A DNA stretch of 64,000 nt, from NCBI GenBank assembly GCA_020636355.1, contig JACJYB010000008.1:1-64000 (forward strand), read 5' to 3'. This DNA comes from Lewinellaceae bacterium. Lineage in GTDB: Bacteria; Bacteroidota; Bacteroidia; Chitinophagales; Saprospiraceae. Positions 51,618-60,080 of this stretch are shown in pieces (position 1 is the first letter of the stretch; the number at the start of each line of letters is the position of its first letter). The notes below the pieces were generated by a model. It saw nothing but the letters and a program-made list of their open reading frames with translations. It searched no databases and was not told where the DNA came from. The position numbers and the translations under genes were made by a program.

Positions 51618-51720
51618 TGTCATTTCGAGCGAAGGACGAGGTACGAGGACAAAGCCGAGAAATCTCTGGAGTCTTTCCAGGAAGAGATCTCTCCATTTCC
51701 TTCGGTCGGTCGAGATGACA
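51618..51720. repeat. Palindromic interspersed repeat, copy 3
   Basis: A 103-base copy, 159 bases from copy 2 and 159 from copy 4. It is over 90 percent identical to copy 2 by eye, with GGAGTCTTTCCAGGAAGAG as the loop region; this loop is exactly where copy 4 is interrupted by the nuclease gene. Confidence 0.85.
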
Positions 51721-51776
51721 TTTAGTAGATTGGGCTCACATGCAATCATCAATTTTATCTTCACAAACTACCCCTA

Positions 51777-52229
51777 TGTCATTTCGAGCGAAGGACGAAG
51801 GTCCGAGGACAAAGCCGAGCAATCTCAAGTGAATAGGGTATGATGATTTATTGGTATTTTCAAACATGGCTCGCTATCACAATTATTACGTTTACATCTG
51901 TTGCAATAGGCTCAGGACGGTTCTTTATGTTGGGGTTACTAATGACTTAGATGTTCGGATGACTCAACACCAAAATGAAAGCTATAACCACATCAACTCT
52001 TTTTGCGGCAGGTACAAATGCCATCATTTAATTTATTGGGAATATTATCGCTCAATTCATGCTGCTATTCTTCGTGAAAAGCAAATCAAAAGATGGAGTC
52101 GCAAAAAGAAAGAAGAGCTCATCAGAAGCCAAAATCCTAATTGGGAATTTATTAAAACCAGTGACTATTAAGTTTTCCAGGAAGAGATCTCTCCGCTCGC
52201 TCCTTTAAGTCGAATCGGTCGAGATGACA
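51777..52229 (+). mobile_element. Palindromic repeat (copy 4) split by a GIY-YIG nuclease gene
   Basis: The left half of the repeat (51777-51826, to AATCTC) and its right half (52174-52229, from TTTCCAGGAAGAGATCTC to TCGAGATGACA) flank a GIY-YIG gene. In intact copies these two halves are joined through about 12 loop bases, so the gene plus about 40 leader bases occupies the loop. The nuclease stop codon is only 2 bases before the right half. The whole unit has the structure of a terminal-inverted-repeat element with one gene, while copies 1, 2, 3 and 5 would be gene-less derivatives. Mobility is inference. Confidence 0.65.
51866..52171 (+). CDS. GIY-YIG nuclease family protein
   Basis: A 101-residue single-domain GIY-YIG protein. 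YYVYICC and TVLYVGVTNDLDVRMTQHQ hold the two namesake motifs (Y-V-Y and Y-V-G) with the catalytic Arg of the following helix, and HAAILREKQIKRWSRKKKEELI contains the metal-binding Glu (REKQIK). The start at 51866 (MARYHNYYVYI) is preferred over 51851. Family members of this UPF0213/YhbQ-like size cut DNA hairpins or branched DNA, or are uncharacterised. Its place inside the loop of a palindromic repeat suggests that it acts on that hairpin. The ending NPNWEFIKTSDY is common in such Bacteroidota proteins. Confidence 0.88.
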   Translation: MARYHNYYVYICCNRLRTVLYVGVTNDLDVRMTQHQNESYNHINSFCGRYKCHHLIYWEYYRSIHAAILREKQIKRWSRKKKEELIRSQNPNWEFIKTSDY

Positions 52230-52282
52230 GTGAGGTAAAAGATGGTTCTGATATTCAGTCAACGGTTTTACTAACACCCCAA

Positions 52283-52385
52283 TGTCATTTCGAGCGAAGG
52301 ACGAAGTACGAGAACGAAGCCGAGAAATCTCTGGAGTCTTTCCAGGAAGAGATCTCTCCACTTCCTTCGGTCGGTCGAGATGACA
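52283..52385. repeat. Palindromic interspersed repeat, copy 5
   Basis: A 103-base complete copy downstream of the nuclease gene, with the same ends. The spacer before it (CAGTCAACGGTTTTACTAACACC) is repeated before copy 6, with a period of 186 bases, but differs from the spacer of copies 1-4, so this side was duplicated separately. Confidence 0.85.
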
Positions 52386-52468
52386 GTTAGTAGGGAGGGA
52401 GTCGGTAGGAATGACCATTTGAAAGTAGCTAATTGAGCCATCAGTCAACGGTTTTACTAACACCCTAA

Positions 52469-52516
52469 TGTCATTTCGAGCGAAGGACGAGGTACGAGGA
52501 CGAAGCCTAGCAATCA
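52469..52516. repeat. Palindromic interspersed repeat, copy 6 (left half only)
   Basis: Only the left arm is present (TGTCATTTCGAGCGAAGGAC to AGCAATCA), breaking at the same loop position where copy 4 is split. Its last three bases are the stop codon (TGA on the minus strand) of the lipoprotein gene at 52514. It may be the scar of an excision or a partial insertion. Confidence 0.75.
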
Positions 52517-53431
52517 AAAAATGATCCGGTCAAATGCCACCTCCCCTGCCGCTCCCAGTTGTTGCCGGAGGTAAATGTCGCCAGCAGCTACAAATGCCTG
52601 TGCGGGATCGTAGTCCTCTGCCGACACAACAATTTCCTTGGCGAGGGAAAAATCCGGTTTCAGAAGTTGCAGTTTAAACACATTATTCGCATCTGGCCGT
52701 GTCAGTCGAAAATATTCATGCGATCCAGCCCGGTAATACAACCCGGCGGTTTCGCTATCCACCTTCAGGGAAACGATCTGCTCGGTGCGATTTTGCAGAT
52801 CATAGATCAGCAATTGAGGCTGACCGGGAAGCGCACAAATCAACCGGGATCCATCTGTCGTCCAAACCGGAATCTCCGGATTACCTACCGGCCGACTGAA
52901 GCGTTTCGGATAGGCAACCAATCCATCGGTTGTGTGCTTATGAAAGTTATACCGGTAGACCATGGTTAAGTCGACCATAGCCAGCCGGTCGTTGTTAGCC
53001 AGAAAATAGATCCGGTCCGTCAATGAGAAGATGGGATGCCGGTCATCCATAACCACATCACCAAATACGCCTGCCAGAGATATCGGATGAGCTGTGCCGT
53101 GAGGCCCGTAACCTAACAACTGATTGTGCGATACCAGGATCACACTGTCCGGACTCCAGACGTAAAAAGCATGTACTTCATCGGGAGCCGGGTCGGGTAA
53201 AAAGCTACCGGTCTTTACCCCGGACAAATTGAAATAGGTCAGTTCTGCGCGATTTCCCACCTGCATAGCCAGTCCCTGGCTTCCTGGCAGAACCTGGATC
53301 TTCACCACCTGGCTGTCGGCATGGACCGGAAAGAGAACTGCGGATTTATTAAAATGAGCCGAATTGCCTCCGCAACCTGAGCAGGTCAGGATTACGAATA
53401 ACACAACTGCACTGGCAAGGAGCGACCGCAT
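52514..53431 (-). CDS. Lipoprotein with beta-propeller-like repeats
   Basis: A 305-residue lipoprotein (signal MRSLLASAVVLFVILTCSGC, Cys20). The mature part has WD40/TolB-like strand repeats (VYVWSPDSVILVS-type FYVWSPDSVILVSHN, EIPVWTTDGSRLICALPGQPQLLIYDLQNRTEQIVSL), suggesting a propeller. No family can be named. It begins one base inside the lysS stop (TAATG), so it is translationally coupled to lysS. Its 3' end lies exactly at a half copy of the palindromic repeat, which supplies the stop codon, so the original C-terminus may have been changed by that insertion. Confidence 0.7.
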   Translation of the reverse strand: MRSLLASAVVLFVILTCSGCGGNSAHFNKSAVLFPVHADSQVVKIQVLPGSQGLAMQVGNRAELTYFNLSGVKTGSFLPDPAPDEVHAFYVWSPDSVILVSHNQLLGYGPHGTAHPISLAGVFGDVVMDDRHPIFSLTDRIYFLANNDRLAMVDLTMVYRYNFHKHTTDGLVAYPKRFSRPVGNPEIPVWTTDGSRLICALPGQPQLLIYDLQNRTEQIVSLKVDSETAGLYYRAGSHEYFRLTRPDANNVFKLQLLKPDFSLAKEIVVSAEDYDPAQAFVAAGDIYLRQQLGAAGEVAFDRIIF

Positions 53432-54939
53432 TATTTCTTAAGCGGTTTCATCTGCGGGAAGAGCAACACTTCCTGGATGCTCTGTTGATCCGTCATCAAC
53501 ATCACCAACCGGTCAATACCGACTCCAAGGCCGGACATTGGCGGCATGCCGTACTCCATAGCCAGAAGAAAGTCTTCATCCAAAGCCATTGCCTCCTCAT
53601 CACCACGCTGAGCCAGTTTCAGCTGTTCCTCAAAACGTTCCCGCTGATCCATAGGATCATTCAGCTCGGTGTAGGCATTGGCGATTTCTTTGCCATTGAC
53701 AAATAATTCAAATCGCTCGACCAGCCCGGGAATGCTGCGGTGTTTCTTTGCCAAAGGAGTCATCTCGAGCGGATAATCCGTGATGTAAGTCGGCTGGATC
53801 AGGTTTTTCTCCACCATGGCACCGAATATCTCATCGATGAGTTTACCCCTGCCCATACTGTCGTCAATGGGGATATGCCATTCCCGGCAGCGGGTACGCA
53901 GGGCTGGTTCATCCATCTCTGAAATATCCACACCCGTATATTCTTTGATGGAATCGTACATCGAAAGCCTGCGGAAAGGTCCCTGGAAGTCCAGTTCCTG
54001 ACCATTATAGGATACTTTTGTGGTGCCAAAAAGCTCAGTGGTGATGTACTCCAGCATTTGCTCCACCATCTCCATCATCCAATTGTAGTCTTTGTAGGCC
54101 ACATAAATTTCCATGCCGGTAAACTCCGGATTATGCGTCCGGTCCATCCCCTCATTGCGAAACATTTTACCAATCTCATAAACACCGTCGAAACCACCAA
54201 TCACCAGCCTTTTGAGATACAGCTCATTGGCAATGCGCAAATAAAGCGGGATATCCAGCGTGTTATGGTGCGTCTTGAACGGCCTGGCCGCTGCACCGCC
54301 ATGGATGGGTTGCAGGATGGGTGTTTCCACTTCGAGCCATCCCCTGGCATCAAAGAAGCGCCGCATGGCAGACACCAATTTACTGCGCAGAACAAAAATC
54401 TGCTTGATGCCGTCATTTACGGTGAGGTCCAGATACCGTTGTCGATAGCGTTGTTCAGGATCTGTAAACGCATCGTGCACGTTGCCATCTGCATCTTTCT
54501 TCACGATAGGCAGAGGATGCAGGGCTTTGCTTAATAATTTCAGTTCCTTGACGTGCAGGGTGATTTCTCCCATTCGCGTCCGAAAAACATACCCTTTCAC
54601 CCCGATGTAGTCACCGATGTCCAATAATTTGGCAAATAACTTATTATACAGGGTTTTATCCTCATCCGGGCAGATCTCATCGCGGGCGACATAGATCTGG
54701 ATTTTACCGGTTGCATCCTGTAATTCGGCAAATGAAGCTTTCCCCATATTGCGGATCATCATCACCCGTCCGGCGATGGCAATATTCTGCCACTGCTCCG
54801 TATCATCATGAAATGCAGCCTTGATATCCGTAGCATGGTGGGTGACCGGAAATGGCTCCGGAGGAAAAGGGTCTATGCCCAACTCCCTGATCTTTTGCAA
54901 GGACTCCCTGCGTACTAGTTCCTGTTCGCTTAATGCCAT
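53431..54939 (-). CDS. lysS: Lysyl-tRNA synthetase, class II
   Basis: A 502-residue cytoplasmic enzyme charging tRNA-Lys. N-terminal OB-fold anticodon-binding domain (IAGRVMMIRNMGKASFAELQDATGKIQIY, about 60-90), then the class II core: motif 1 in RFFDARGWLEVETPILQPIHGGAAARPF, motif 2 in YLRIANELYLKRLVIGGFDGVYEIGKMFRNEGMDRTHNPEFTGMEIY, and motif 3 in PPMSGLGVGIDRLVMLMTDQQSIQEVLLFP. All parts are complete and the length is normal. A TAACTTTG box lies 21 bases upstream. The following lipoprotein gene overlaps it by one base. Confidence 0.97.
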   Translation of the reverse strand: MALSEQELVRRESLQKIRELGIDPFPPEPFPVTHHATDIKAAFHDDTEQWQNIAIAGRVMMIRNMGKASFAELQDATGKIQIYVARDEICPDEDKTLYNKLFAKLLDIGDYIGVKGYVFRTRMGEITLHVKELKLLSKALHPLPIVKKDADGNVHDAFTDPEQRYRQRYLDLTVNDGIKQIFVLRSKLVSAMRRFFDARGWLEVETPILQPIHGGAAARPFKTHHNTLDIPLYLRIANELYLKRLVIGGFDGVYEIGKMFRNEGMDRTHNPEFTGMEIYVAYKDYNWMMEMVEQMLEYITTELFGTTKVSYNGQELDFQGPFRRLSMYDSIKEYTGVDISEMDEPALRTRCREWHIPIDDSMGRGKLIDEIFGAMVEKNLIQPTYITDYPLEMTPLAKKHRSIPGLVERFELFVNGKEIANAYTELNDPMDQRERFEEQLKLAQRGDEEAMALDEDFLLAMEYGMPPMSGLGVGIDRLVMLMTDQQSIQEVLLFPQMKPLKK

Positions 54940-54960
54940 AAATGGACCATTTTAGGGCGG

Positions 54961-54968
54961 CAAAGTTA
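54961..54968 (-). promoter_or_regulatory. TAnnTTTG -7 box of lysS
   Basis: Plus-strand CAAAGTTA reads TAACTTTG on the coding strand, 21 bases before the lysS ATG at 54939. A TTG at the -33 position could not be found. Confidence 0.45.
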
Positions 54969-55094
54969 GTAAAATTCCCCCCATGGATTGGGTTTGCCTT
55001 CCAGTTTATGCCCAGTGTGCTGCAGGCTCAAAGGGGAATGAATTTTCCCGACTGTTTTAACATCTGATAACGAAGGCTCAATACCAATTAATTC

Positions 55095-55102
55095 TACATT
55101 TG
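55095..55102 (+). promoter_or_regulatory. TAnnTTTG -7 box very close to the ATG of the giant T9SS protein
   Basis: TACATTTG is a perfect -7 match only 4 bases before the ATG at 55107. If it is used, the transcript would start at or next to the ATG, making a leaderless mRNA, or the true start would be further on (no good alternative before the signal peptide). Confidence 0.4.
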
Positions 55103-55106
55103 CAGG

Positions 55107-58100
55107 ATGCAAAACAGAACCGGCGCTATCACCCTGATATTGCTGCTTGCCGCATGGTGGCTGCACGGTCAGTCTTGCCCGGTAGTGATCGGAGCCACCG
55201 AGGTCAATCTTCCAAATGGTATGACCAAAGCCTGTGCCGGTATCGATTTGCAAATTAAAACCACAGTCACCAATATTACTCCAACTACTAGCCTGGAGGT
55301 CTATTCCGGCAACCAGGCCGGATTTGACCCTACGAAAGGAGAAGGCACCTTACTAGAGACATTTGCATTTAATCAGGTGAGTTGCCAAAATCCGACCTGT
55401 CCTACCTTGATAGGGGCAATGATCAATGCATGTGTCAGTGAATCCAATGAATATTTGACCTTCAACTCAGGTAGTGGATTGGCTGTCAATGACTTATCCA
55501 TTGTATTGGACGAGGGTAACAAGTCGCCGATGCTATGCGCTTCAGGATGTGACGATCTGGGTTCCAGCCAATGCCCCTTTTCAAGCACTCCGGCAGTGCC
55601 AAATGTCGGATGCAACATTATACCTGCCAAACCTGGGGATATCATACCGCCGAATGCTCTGGTTATCGTCTTAATGAGCGCAGACTTCAATGCAAATGCT
55701 TACGACTGGAGTGCCTTATGCAAAGCGTCAAAAGACTTCTCGACTCCTGTATACGTATTGCAAAATAGTTGCTCACGCGGTATCGGGGCCTTTACCGATA
55801 TGCCAAACAGTACAAAATCCTACAGCATTCAATTTTGCGGTGGATGTCAGAATACCATTAGCTACAGCCAAAGCATACAGGAAGGTTCATTTTACCTGGC
55901 AAACAATTCTACCCGATCAGCCGGATGTATCATTTGGCCGGATCCAGGCCTCCAGCCATTGACCTTTAATGTCCCAATCGATGCAACCATTTGCACAAGT
56001 GCCATCACTTTTATCAAAATTGTTTGGAAACAGGGGACTACCGTATGCTCCATCATTACGCCAAATGGCAGCCCAATTCAAATCGATTGTCCAGCCATCT
56101 CCATCCAGGGAGACATGAGCTATTGTGAAGGGTCTACGCTGGCATTGACCGGCCAAGGAAATTTTAGCTCCTGGAAATGGAAATCCGGTTCTTTTCAAAG
56201 CAACGGACGAAGCGTACTGCTCAACAATCAACAGGGTACGTTTACACTGACCGGGACCACCAGCAATAAATGCATTGCTTCAACATCCATAGACGTTATT
56301 CGCATTCCCTTACCCGGCAATGATTTACAATTTTTCCCTTCCAGCACCGTTTGTCTGAATAACCCTGTAACCATTCAGGCAGCTTCCGCCGACACCTATG
56401 CCTGGAGCACAGGAGAAACCGATCAGCGTATCAGCCGAAAGCTGTCGGAAGACCTGGATTTTTCTGTCACCCTTACTAACGCCGGAAAATGTTCTGCCGA
56501 AGTATCCGGTCAGGTCACTGTTGATCCCAGCCCCTCCTGCCTTGCACCGCTGGTCACCTGCCCTGACCTTAAATTCACTACTTTCAATGATACCTTTTGC
56601 TTTAGTGAAATGTTATTTGACACCATTGAGCTGAACCTACCATTTCCCCCCGGTGACAGTGTAAAATTCCGTTGGCACGGTCCGGGTATCATCGACTCGA
56701 CCAATCGCTTTGTTCCTTATTTGACGCAAGGAGGAGGAACCTTTGTTGACACCGTCGAAATCACCCTCAACGACACATGCCATTATACCGTGCTGGACAC
56801 CATCGTCCTTCTGGATGCCACCGTGATGTTTTTAACCCCTGACACCATCTGTCTAGGAAATTTTTATGGCGCTCGCGAGATAGCTGTTCACTTTACCGGT
56901 GACGCACCCTATACCCTGACCTATTTTCTCGATGAGGATTTCGGAACTCAATATCTTTTCCAAACGGATGCTCAAAACGATACCATCAGGGATTTTGTAG
57001 GTTCTCCTTCAAAGGTCCAATTTGCCAATTTCATATCCAATAATCGTTGTACCGGCCGTCTACTAAGCCGGCCAGAAATTCATTTTACCGGCACCATATC
57101 GTCTGAATCGATCCTGGTCGATTGCTTTGCCGATACCGCCTGGAGAGCGACGATTACCATGGATGGCGATACCAGTAACTCCTATGGATTTTCCGGCGCA
57201 CAGGCTATGCGCATCGGCAACAAAATTATCACCGAACCGATCCCTGTCGGTCAGGATCTGCATTTGAAAATCTGGACTGGCGCTTTTGACGTCTGCGACA
57301 CGGTGGACATCCAGCACACCGCCCCAAACTGCAGTTGCATTACCGCTGCATCCGCATTACAAGGAGCCGGAGATACCATTTATGTATGTCCGGAAGTTAC
57401 CGGTAGTCAGCAATTTATTGATCTGGGTGGCTATGTGAATGATGGAGATGACGGTTTATTCTACATCTTGTATACCGGACGTGCAGATTCAATTGGGACC
57501 ATTCTCTTTCAATCCAATTTCTACGCCATCGACTGGGACCAGGTTCAAAAGCCGCTTGCCCCGGGCTATTATTATTTTTCCGCTGCCGCCAGTACGGATA
57601 AAGGTTCCGGTTTTGACCCGGGTGATTACTGTGCGAAGGTTTCACCACCTGTGATCATTGCCGTAAGGACACCTCCTACGGCAACCATCAGCGGAGACAT
57701 CGTAGCCTGTCAGGGCACCGAACCGGAGATCATGCTTGACCTGACCGGAACTGCACCTTTTGCCATCGCTTATGAACGGAACGGAACCCCGCAAAACATT
57801 CAGGCAAGCACACCTAATTTTTCGTTTCGAGTGTTGGCAAACCGAGACATCACCCTCAAATTGACGGGACTCAAGGACAATTTTTGTGAGGGCATCGTCA
57901 GTGGGGAGGTGCACATCACCACCATCGCTCAGGATACGACCGACTACGAGCGTACCCTCTGCATCAATGACACCCTGACCATCGGCAATGAAACTTTCTA
58001 TATGGCAAAGCCAGATGGGTTCGCTGTATTACCAGGAGCTGCCCAGGGCGGATGCGATAGCATCATGCGGGTCATGCTGCATTTCACGACACCGGATACG

Positions 58101-59999
58101 ATACCGATCCGTCAGGAGCTGTGTCCGGGAGATACCCTGACTCTTGCTGGCGAAACCTTTTTTGCCGGACATCTTTCCGGCCTGGTATCCGGTTCTTCAG
58201 GTATGGCTTGTGACACTATCTTCGATGTCCGGTTGACCTTGTATCCGGGTTTGGTAGACACTGTATTACTGAATCTATGTCCGGGAGATACAGTCAATCT
58301 GGCCGGGGAGCATTTTCATTCAGAATCGCAAAGTTCGCTCGTACATCTTCCGGCACAATCTGTGAACGGTTGCGACAGTATGCTTTATGTGGTAATAATT
58401 CCCCACTCACCAACGACCACCATCATTCGCGAATCTCTCTGCACCGGTGATTTCCGCATGTACGGAGGAGAACGTTTTGATGCGAACAGACCCTCCGGCT
58501 CCCTAATTGCCGGGCAGGATGTTTTTGGCTGCGACAGCATGCTGGATATCCAGCTGACCTATGTGCCGATCCCGGTGGGCATGCAGGAAATCGCATTATG
58601 TCCGGGAGAAATCATCGAAATAGCAGGTGTTTTCTTCAGTGAAACGCATCTTTCCGACACCGTATTACTGGCTGGAGAAAGCCATTTAGGTTGCGACTCC
58701 ATGGTAGTGGTTTCTGCCGAATTGTTAAAGCCCACTACTTCCTATTTGACCATGGATCTATGCAATGGATCGGAGCTGGTGATTAACGGCCATCTGTATA
58801 ATGAAGCAAAACCATCAGGGATGGAAGTCCTGCCGGGCGCCAATGCACAGGGTTGCGATTCCATCATCCAGGTGGATTTGCATTTTACCGATGCCGTACA
58901 TTTCCTGCTTAACGATGCCATCTGTCCCGGTGATTTTGTATTCGTTGATACGGCGCTCTTTGATGCAAACCGACCTAATGGGCATGTTTTGCTATCCGGG
59001 GCATCCCGTTTTGGGTGTGATAGCATTGTTGATGTGTCACTGCAAGTGGTCGCTCCAACAACTCATCAGCTTCTCCTCACCTTGTGTCCGGGCGATTTTC
59101 TGGTGGTCAATGGAATCCGCTACGATGCCAACCATCCGGCTGGAACCGAAATCCTGCCGGGCGCCAACCATCTGGGCTGCGACTCCATCATCGAGATCAA
59201 CCTGACCTTTGATACGCTGAAGATACAAGCGCAAGCCACTTCTGCAGGATGCCAGTCAAACACAGAAAAAATGCTGGAAATCACATCACTTGCGAATGGG
59301 CAACCACCCTACCGATTCCGGATAAACGGCGGCCCGCAGTTGGGGATACCTTCATTACCCTTTCAATATCCGGTACCGGATACGACGACAACCCTTACTT
59401 TACAGGTAATGGATCAAAACGGATGCGAAGCCAGTACCATCGTTTCTTTCCAGGATACCAGTGCACAGGCCTTTGTCAGTCTGGGACCGAACCGGGAGGT
59501 GATGCTGGGTGAGCCGGTCACCATCCAGCTGGAGACCAATGTCACTCTGACCAGCTATACCATGTATCTTCCGGATGGAACAACTTGCCAGAACTGTCTG
59601 CCTATGACGATGGATCTGTTGCAAACCGGCGCGTTCCGGATCCGGGCGCAGGATGCCCAGGGATGCACTTATACCGACGATGTAACCATCATCGTATCCG
59701 AAACCAGCCGTCTGTTCATTCCTAATATTTTCTCTCCGGATGGTGATGGTCAAAATGACGAGCTGCGACTTTATCCGGGTTCAAACCTGGTTCTTATCCA
59801 TTCCTTTGTCATCCGGGATGTCTGGGGAGAAATTGTTTTTGAAGCTCATGCCTATTATCCGGATGCAGGCCAGCCGGTATGGGATGGCACCTTTAAAGGC
59901 AAAATGCTTAATCCAGGTGTTTTCCACTATTTCGTAGATGCGGAGTTCAGCAACGGTTCCCGACGATTATTGGATGGAGACATCACCCTTATCCGGTAA
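55107..59999 (+). CDS. Giant secreted repeat protein with T9SS type B sorting domain
   Basis: A 1630-residue exported protein. Signal MQNRTGAITLILLLAAWWLHGQ. Residues about 25-470 are a Cys-rich region with Ig-like segments (for example ISIQGDMSYCEGSTLALTGQGNFSSWKWKSG and VCLNNPVTIQAASADTYAWSTGETDQRI). Residues about 945-1370 are eight tandem modules of about 50-55 residues, each with CPGD-type and GCDS-type Cys motifs. The C-terminus (LFIPNIFSPDGDGQNDELRLYPGSN...VIRDVWGEIVFEA...WDGTFKGKMLNPGVFHYFVDAEFSNGSRRLLDGDITLIR) is the CHU_C/type B sorting domain, so it is secreted by the type IX system and kept on the surface. Role unknown; adhesin-like size. Confidence 0.9.
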   Translation: MQNRTGAITLILLLAAWWLHGQSCPVVIGATEVNLPNGMTKACAGIDLQIKTTVTNITPTTSLEVYSGNQAGFDPTKGEGTLLETFAFNQVSCQNPTCPTLIGAMINACVSESNEYLTFNSGSGLAVNDLSIVLDEGNKSPMLCASGCDDLGSSQCPFSSTPAVPNVGCNIIPAKPGDIIPPNALVIVLMSADFNANAYDWSALCKASKDFSTPVYVLQNSCSRGIGAFTDMPNSTKSYSIQFCGGCQNTISYSQSIQEGSFYLANNSTRSAGCIIWPDPGLQPLTFNVPIDATICTSAITFIKIVWKQGTTVCSIITPNGSPIQIDCPAISIQGDMSYCEGSTLALTGQGNFSSWKWKSGSFQSNGRSVLLNNQQGTFTLTGTTSNKCIASTSIDVIRIPLPGNDLQFFPSSTVCLNNPVTIQAASADTYAWSTGETDQRISRKLSEDLDFSVTLTNAGKCSAEVSGQVTVDPSPSCLAPLVTCPDLKFTTFNDTFCFSEMLFDTIELNLPFPPGDSVKFRWHGPGIIDSTNRFVPYLTQGGGTFVDTVEITLNDTCHYTVLDTIVLLDATVMFLTPDTICLGNFYGAREIAVHFTGDAPYTLTYFLDEDFGTQYLFQTDAQNDTIRDFVGSPSKVQFANFISNNRCTGRLLSRPEIHFTGTISSESILVDCFADTAWRATITMDGDTSNSYGFSGAQAMRIGNKIITEPIPVGQDLHLKIWTGAFDVCDTVDIQHTAPNCSCITAASALQGAGDTIYVCPEVTGSQQFIDLGGYVNDGDDGLFYILYTGRADSIGTILFQSNFYAIDWDQVQKPLAPGYYYFSAAASTDKGSGFDPGDYCAKVSPPVIIAVRTPPTATISGDIVACQGTEPEIMLDLTGTAPFAIAYERNGTPQNIQASTPNFSFRVLANRDITLKLTGLKDNFCEGIVSGEVHITTIAQDTTDYERTLCINDTLTIGNETFYMAKPDGFAVLPGAAQGGCDSIMRVMLHFTTPDTIPIRQELCPGDTLTLAGETFFAGHLSGLVSGSSGMACDTIFDVRLTLYPGLVDTVLLNLCPGDTVNLAGEHFHSESQSSLVHLPAQSVNGCDSMLYVVIIPHSPTTTIIRESLCTGDFRMYGGERFDANRPSGSLIAGQDVFGCDSMLDIQLTYVPIPVGMQEIALCPGEIIEIAGVFFSETHLSDTVLLAGESHLGCDSMVVVSAELLKPTTSYLTMDLCNGSELVINGHLYNEAKPSGMEVLPGANAQGCDSIIQVDLHFTDAVHFLLNDAICPGDFVFVDTALFDANRPNGHVLLSGASRFGCDSIVDVSLQVVAPTTHQLLLTLCPGDFLVVNGIRYDANHPAGTEILPGANHLGCDSIIEINLTFDTLKIQAQATSAGCQSNTEKMLEITSLANGQPPYRFRINGGPQLGIPSLPFQYPVPDTTTTLTLQVMDQNGCEASTIVSFQDTSAQAFVSLGPNREVMLGEPVTIQLETNVTLTSYTMYLPDGTTCQNCLPMTMDLLQTGAFRIRAQDAQGCTYTDDVTIIVSETSRLFIPNIFSPDGDGQNDELRLYPGSNLVLIHSFVIRDVWGEIVFEAHAYYPDAGQPVWDGTFKGKMLNPGVFHYFVDAEFSNGSRRLLDGDITLIR
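57930..59222 (+). repeat. Eight tandem Cys modules in the giant T9SS protein
   Basis: Eight in-frame units of about 150-165 bases, each encoding a (L/I)C-x-G-(D/E/N/S) start, a G/A-E-x-F/Y-x-A/E segment, a hydrophobic L/V-PGA-type turn, and G-CDSI/M followed by a beta strand and a T-rich linker. Units diverge at both DNA and protein level but keep the two Cys at fixed spacing, suggesting one disulfide per module. Confidence 0.8.
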
Positions 60000-60080
60000 T
60001 TATATTAACCCGAAGAGTAATATATCGATCAGTTCTGCCTCAGATTTTGACAGAAACGGCAGTTCCTAACTATATCTCGC

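Noticed and set aside
51514..51696. Short minus-strand ORF beginning MERSLPGKTPEISRL
   Set aside because: It is the translation of palindromic repeat copies 2-3 on the opposite strand; such ORFs are produced by the repeat and have no independent gene evidence.
51287..52516. CRISPR array
   Set aside because: Repeats are 103-112 bases and palindromic, spacers are themselves repeated, and no cas gene is present.
52152..52517. Minus-strand 121-codon ORF
   Set aside because: It is made of repeat copies 4-6 read in one frame, overlaps the GIY-YIG gene end, and repeats the same peptide twice.
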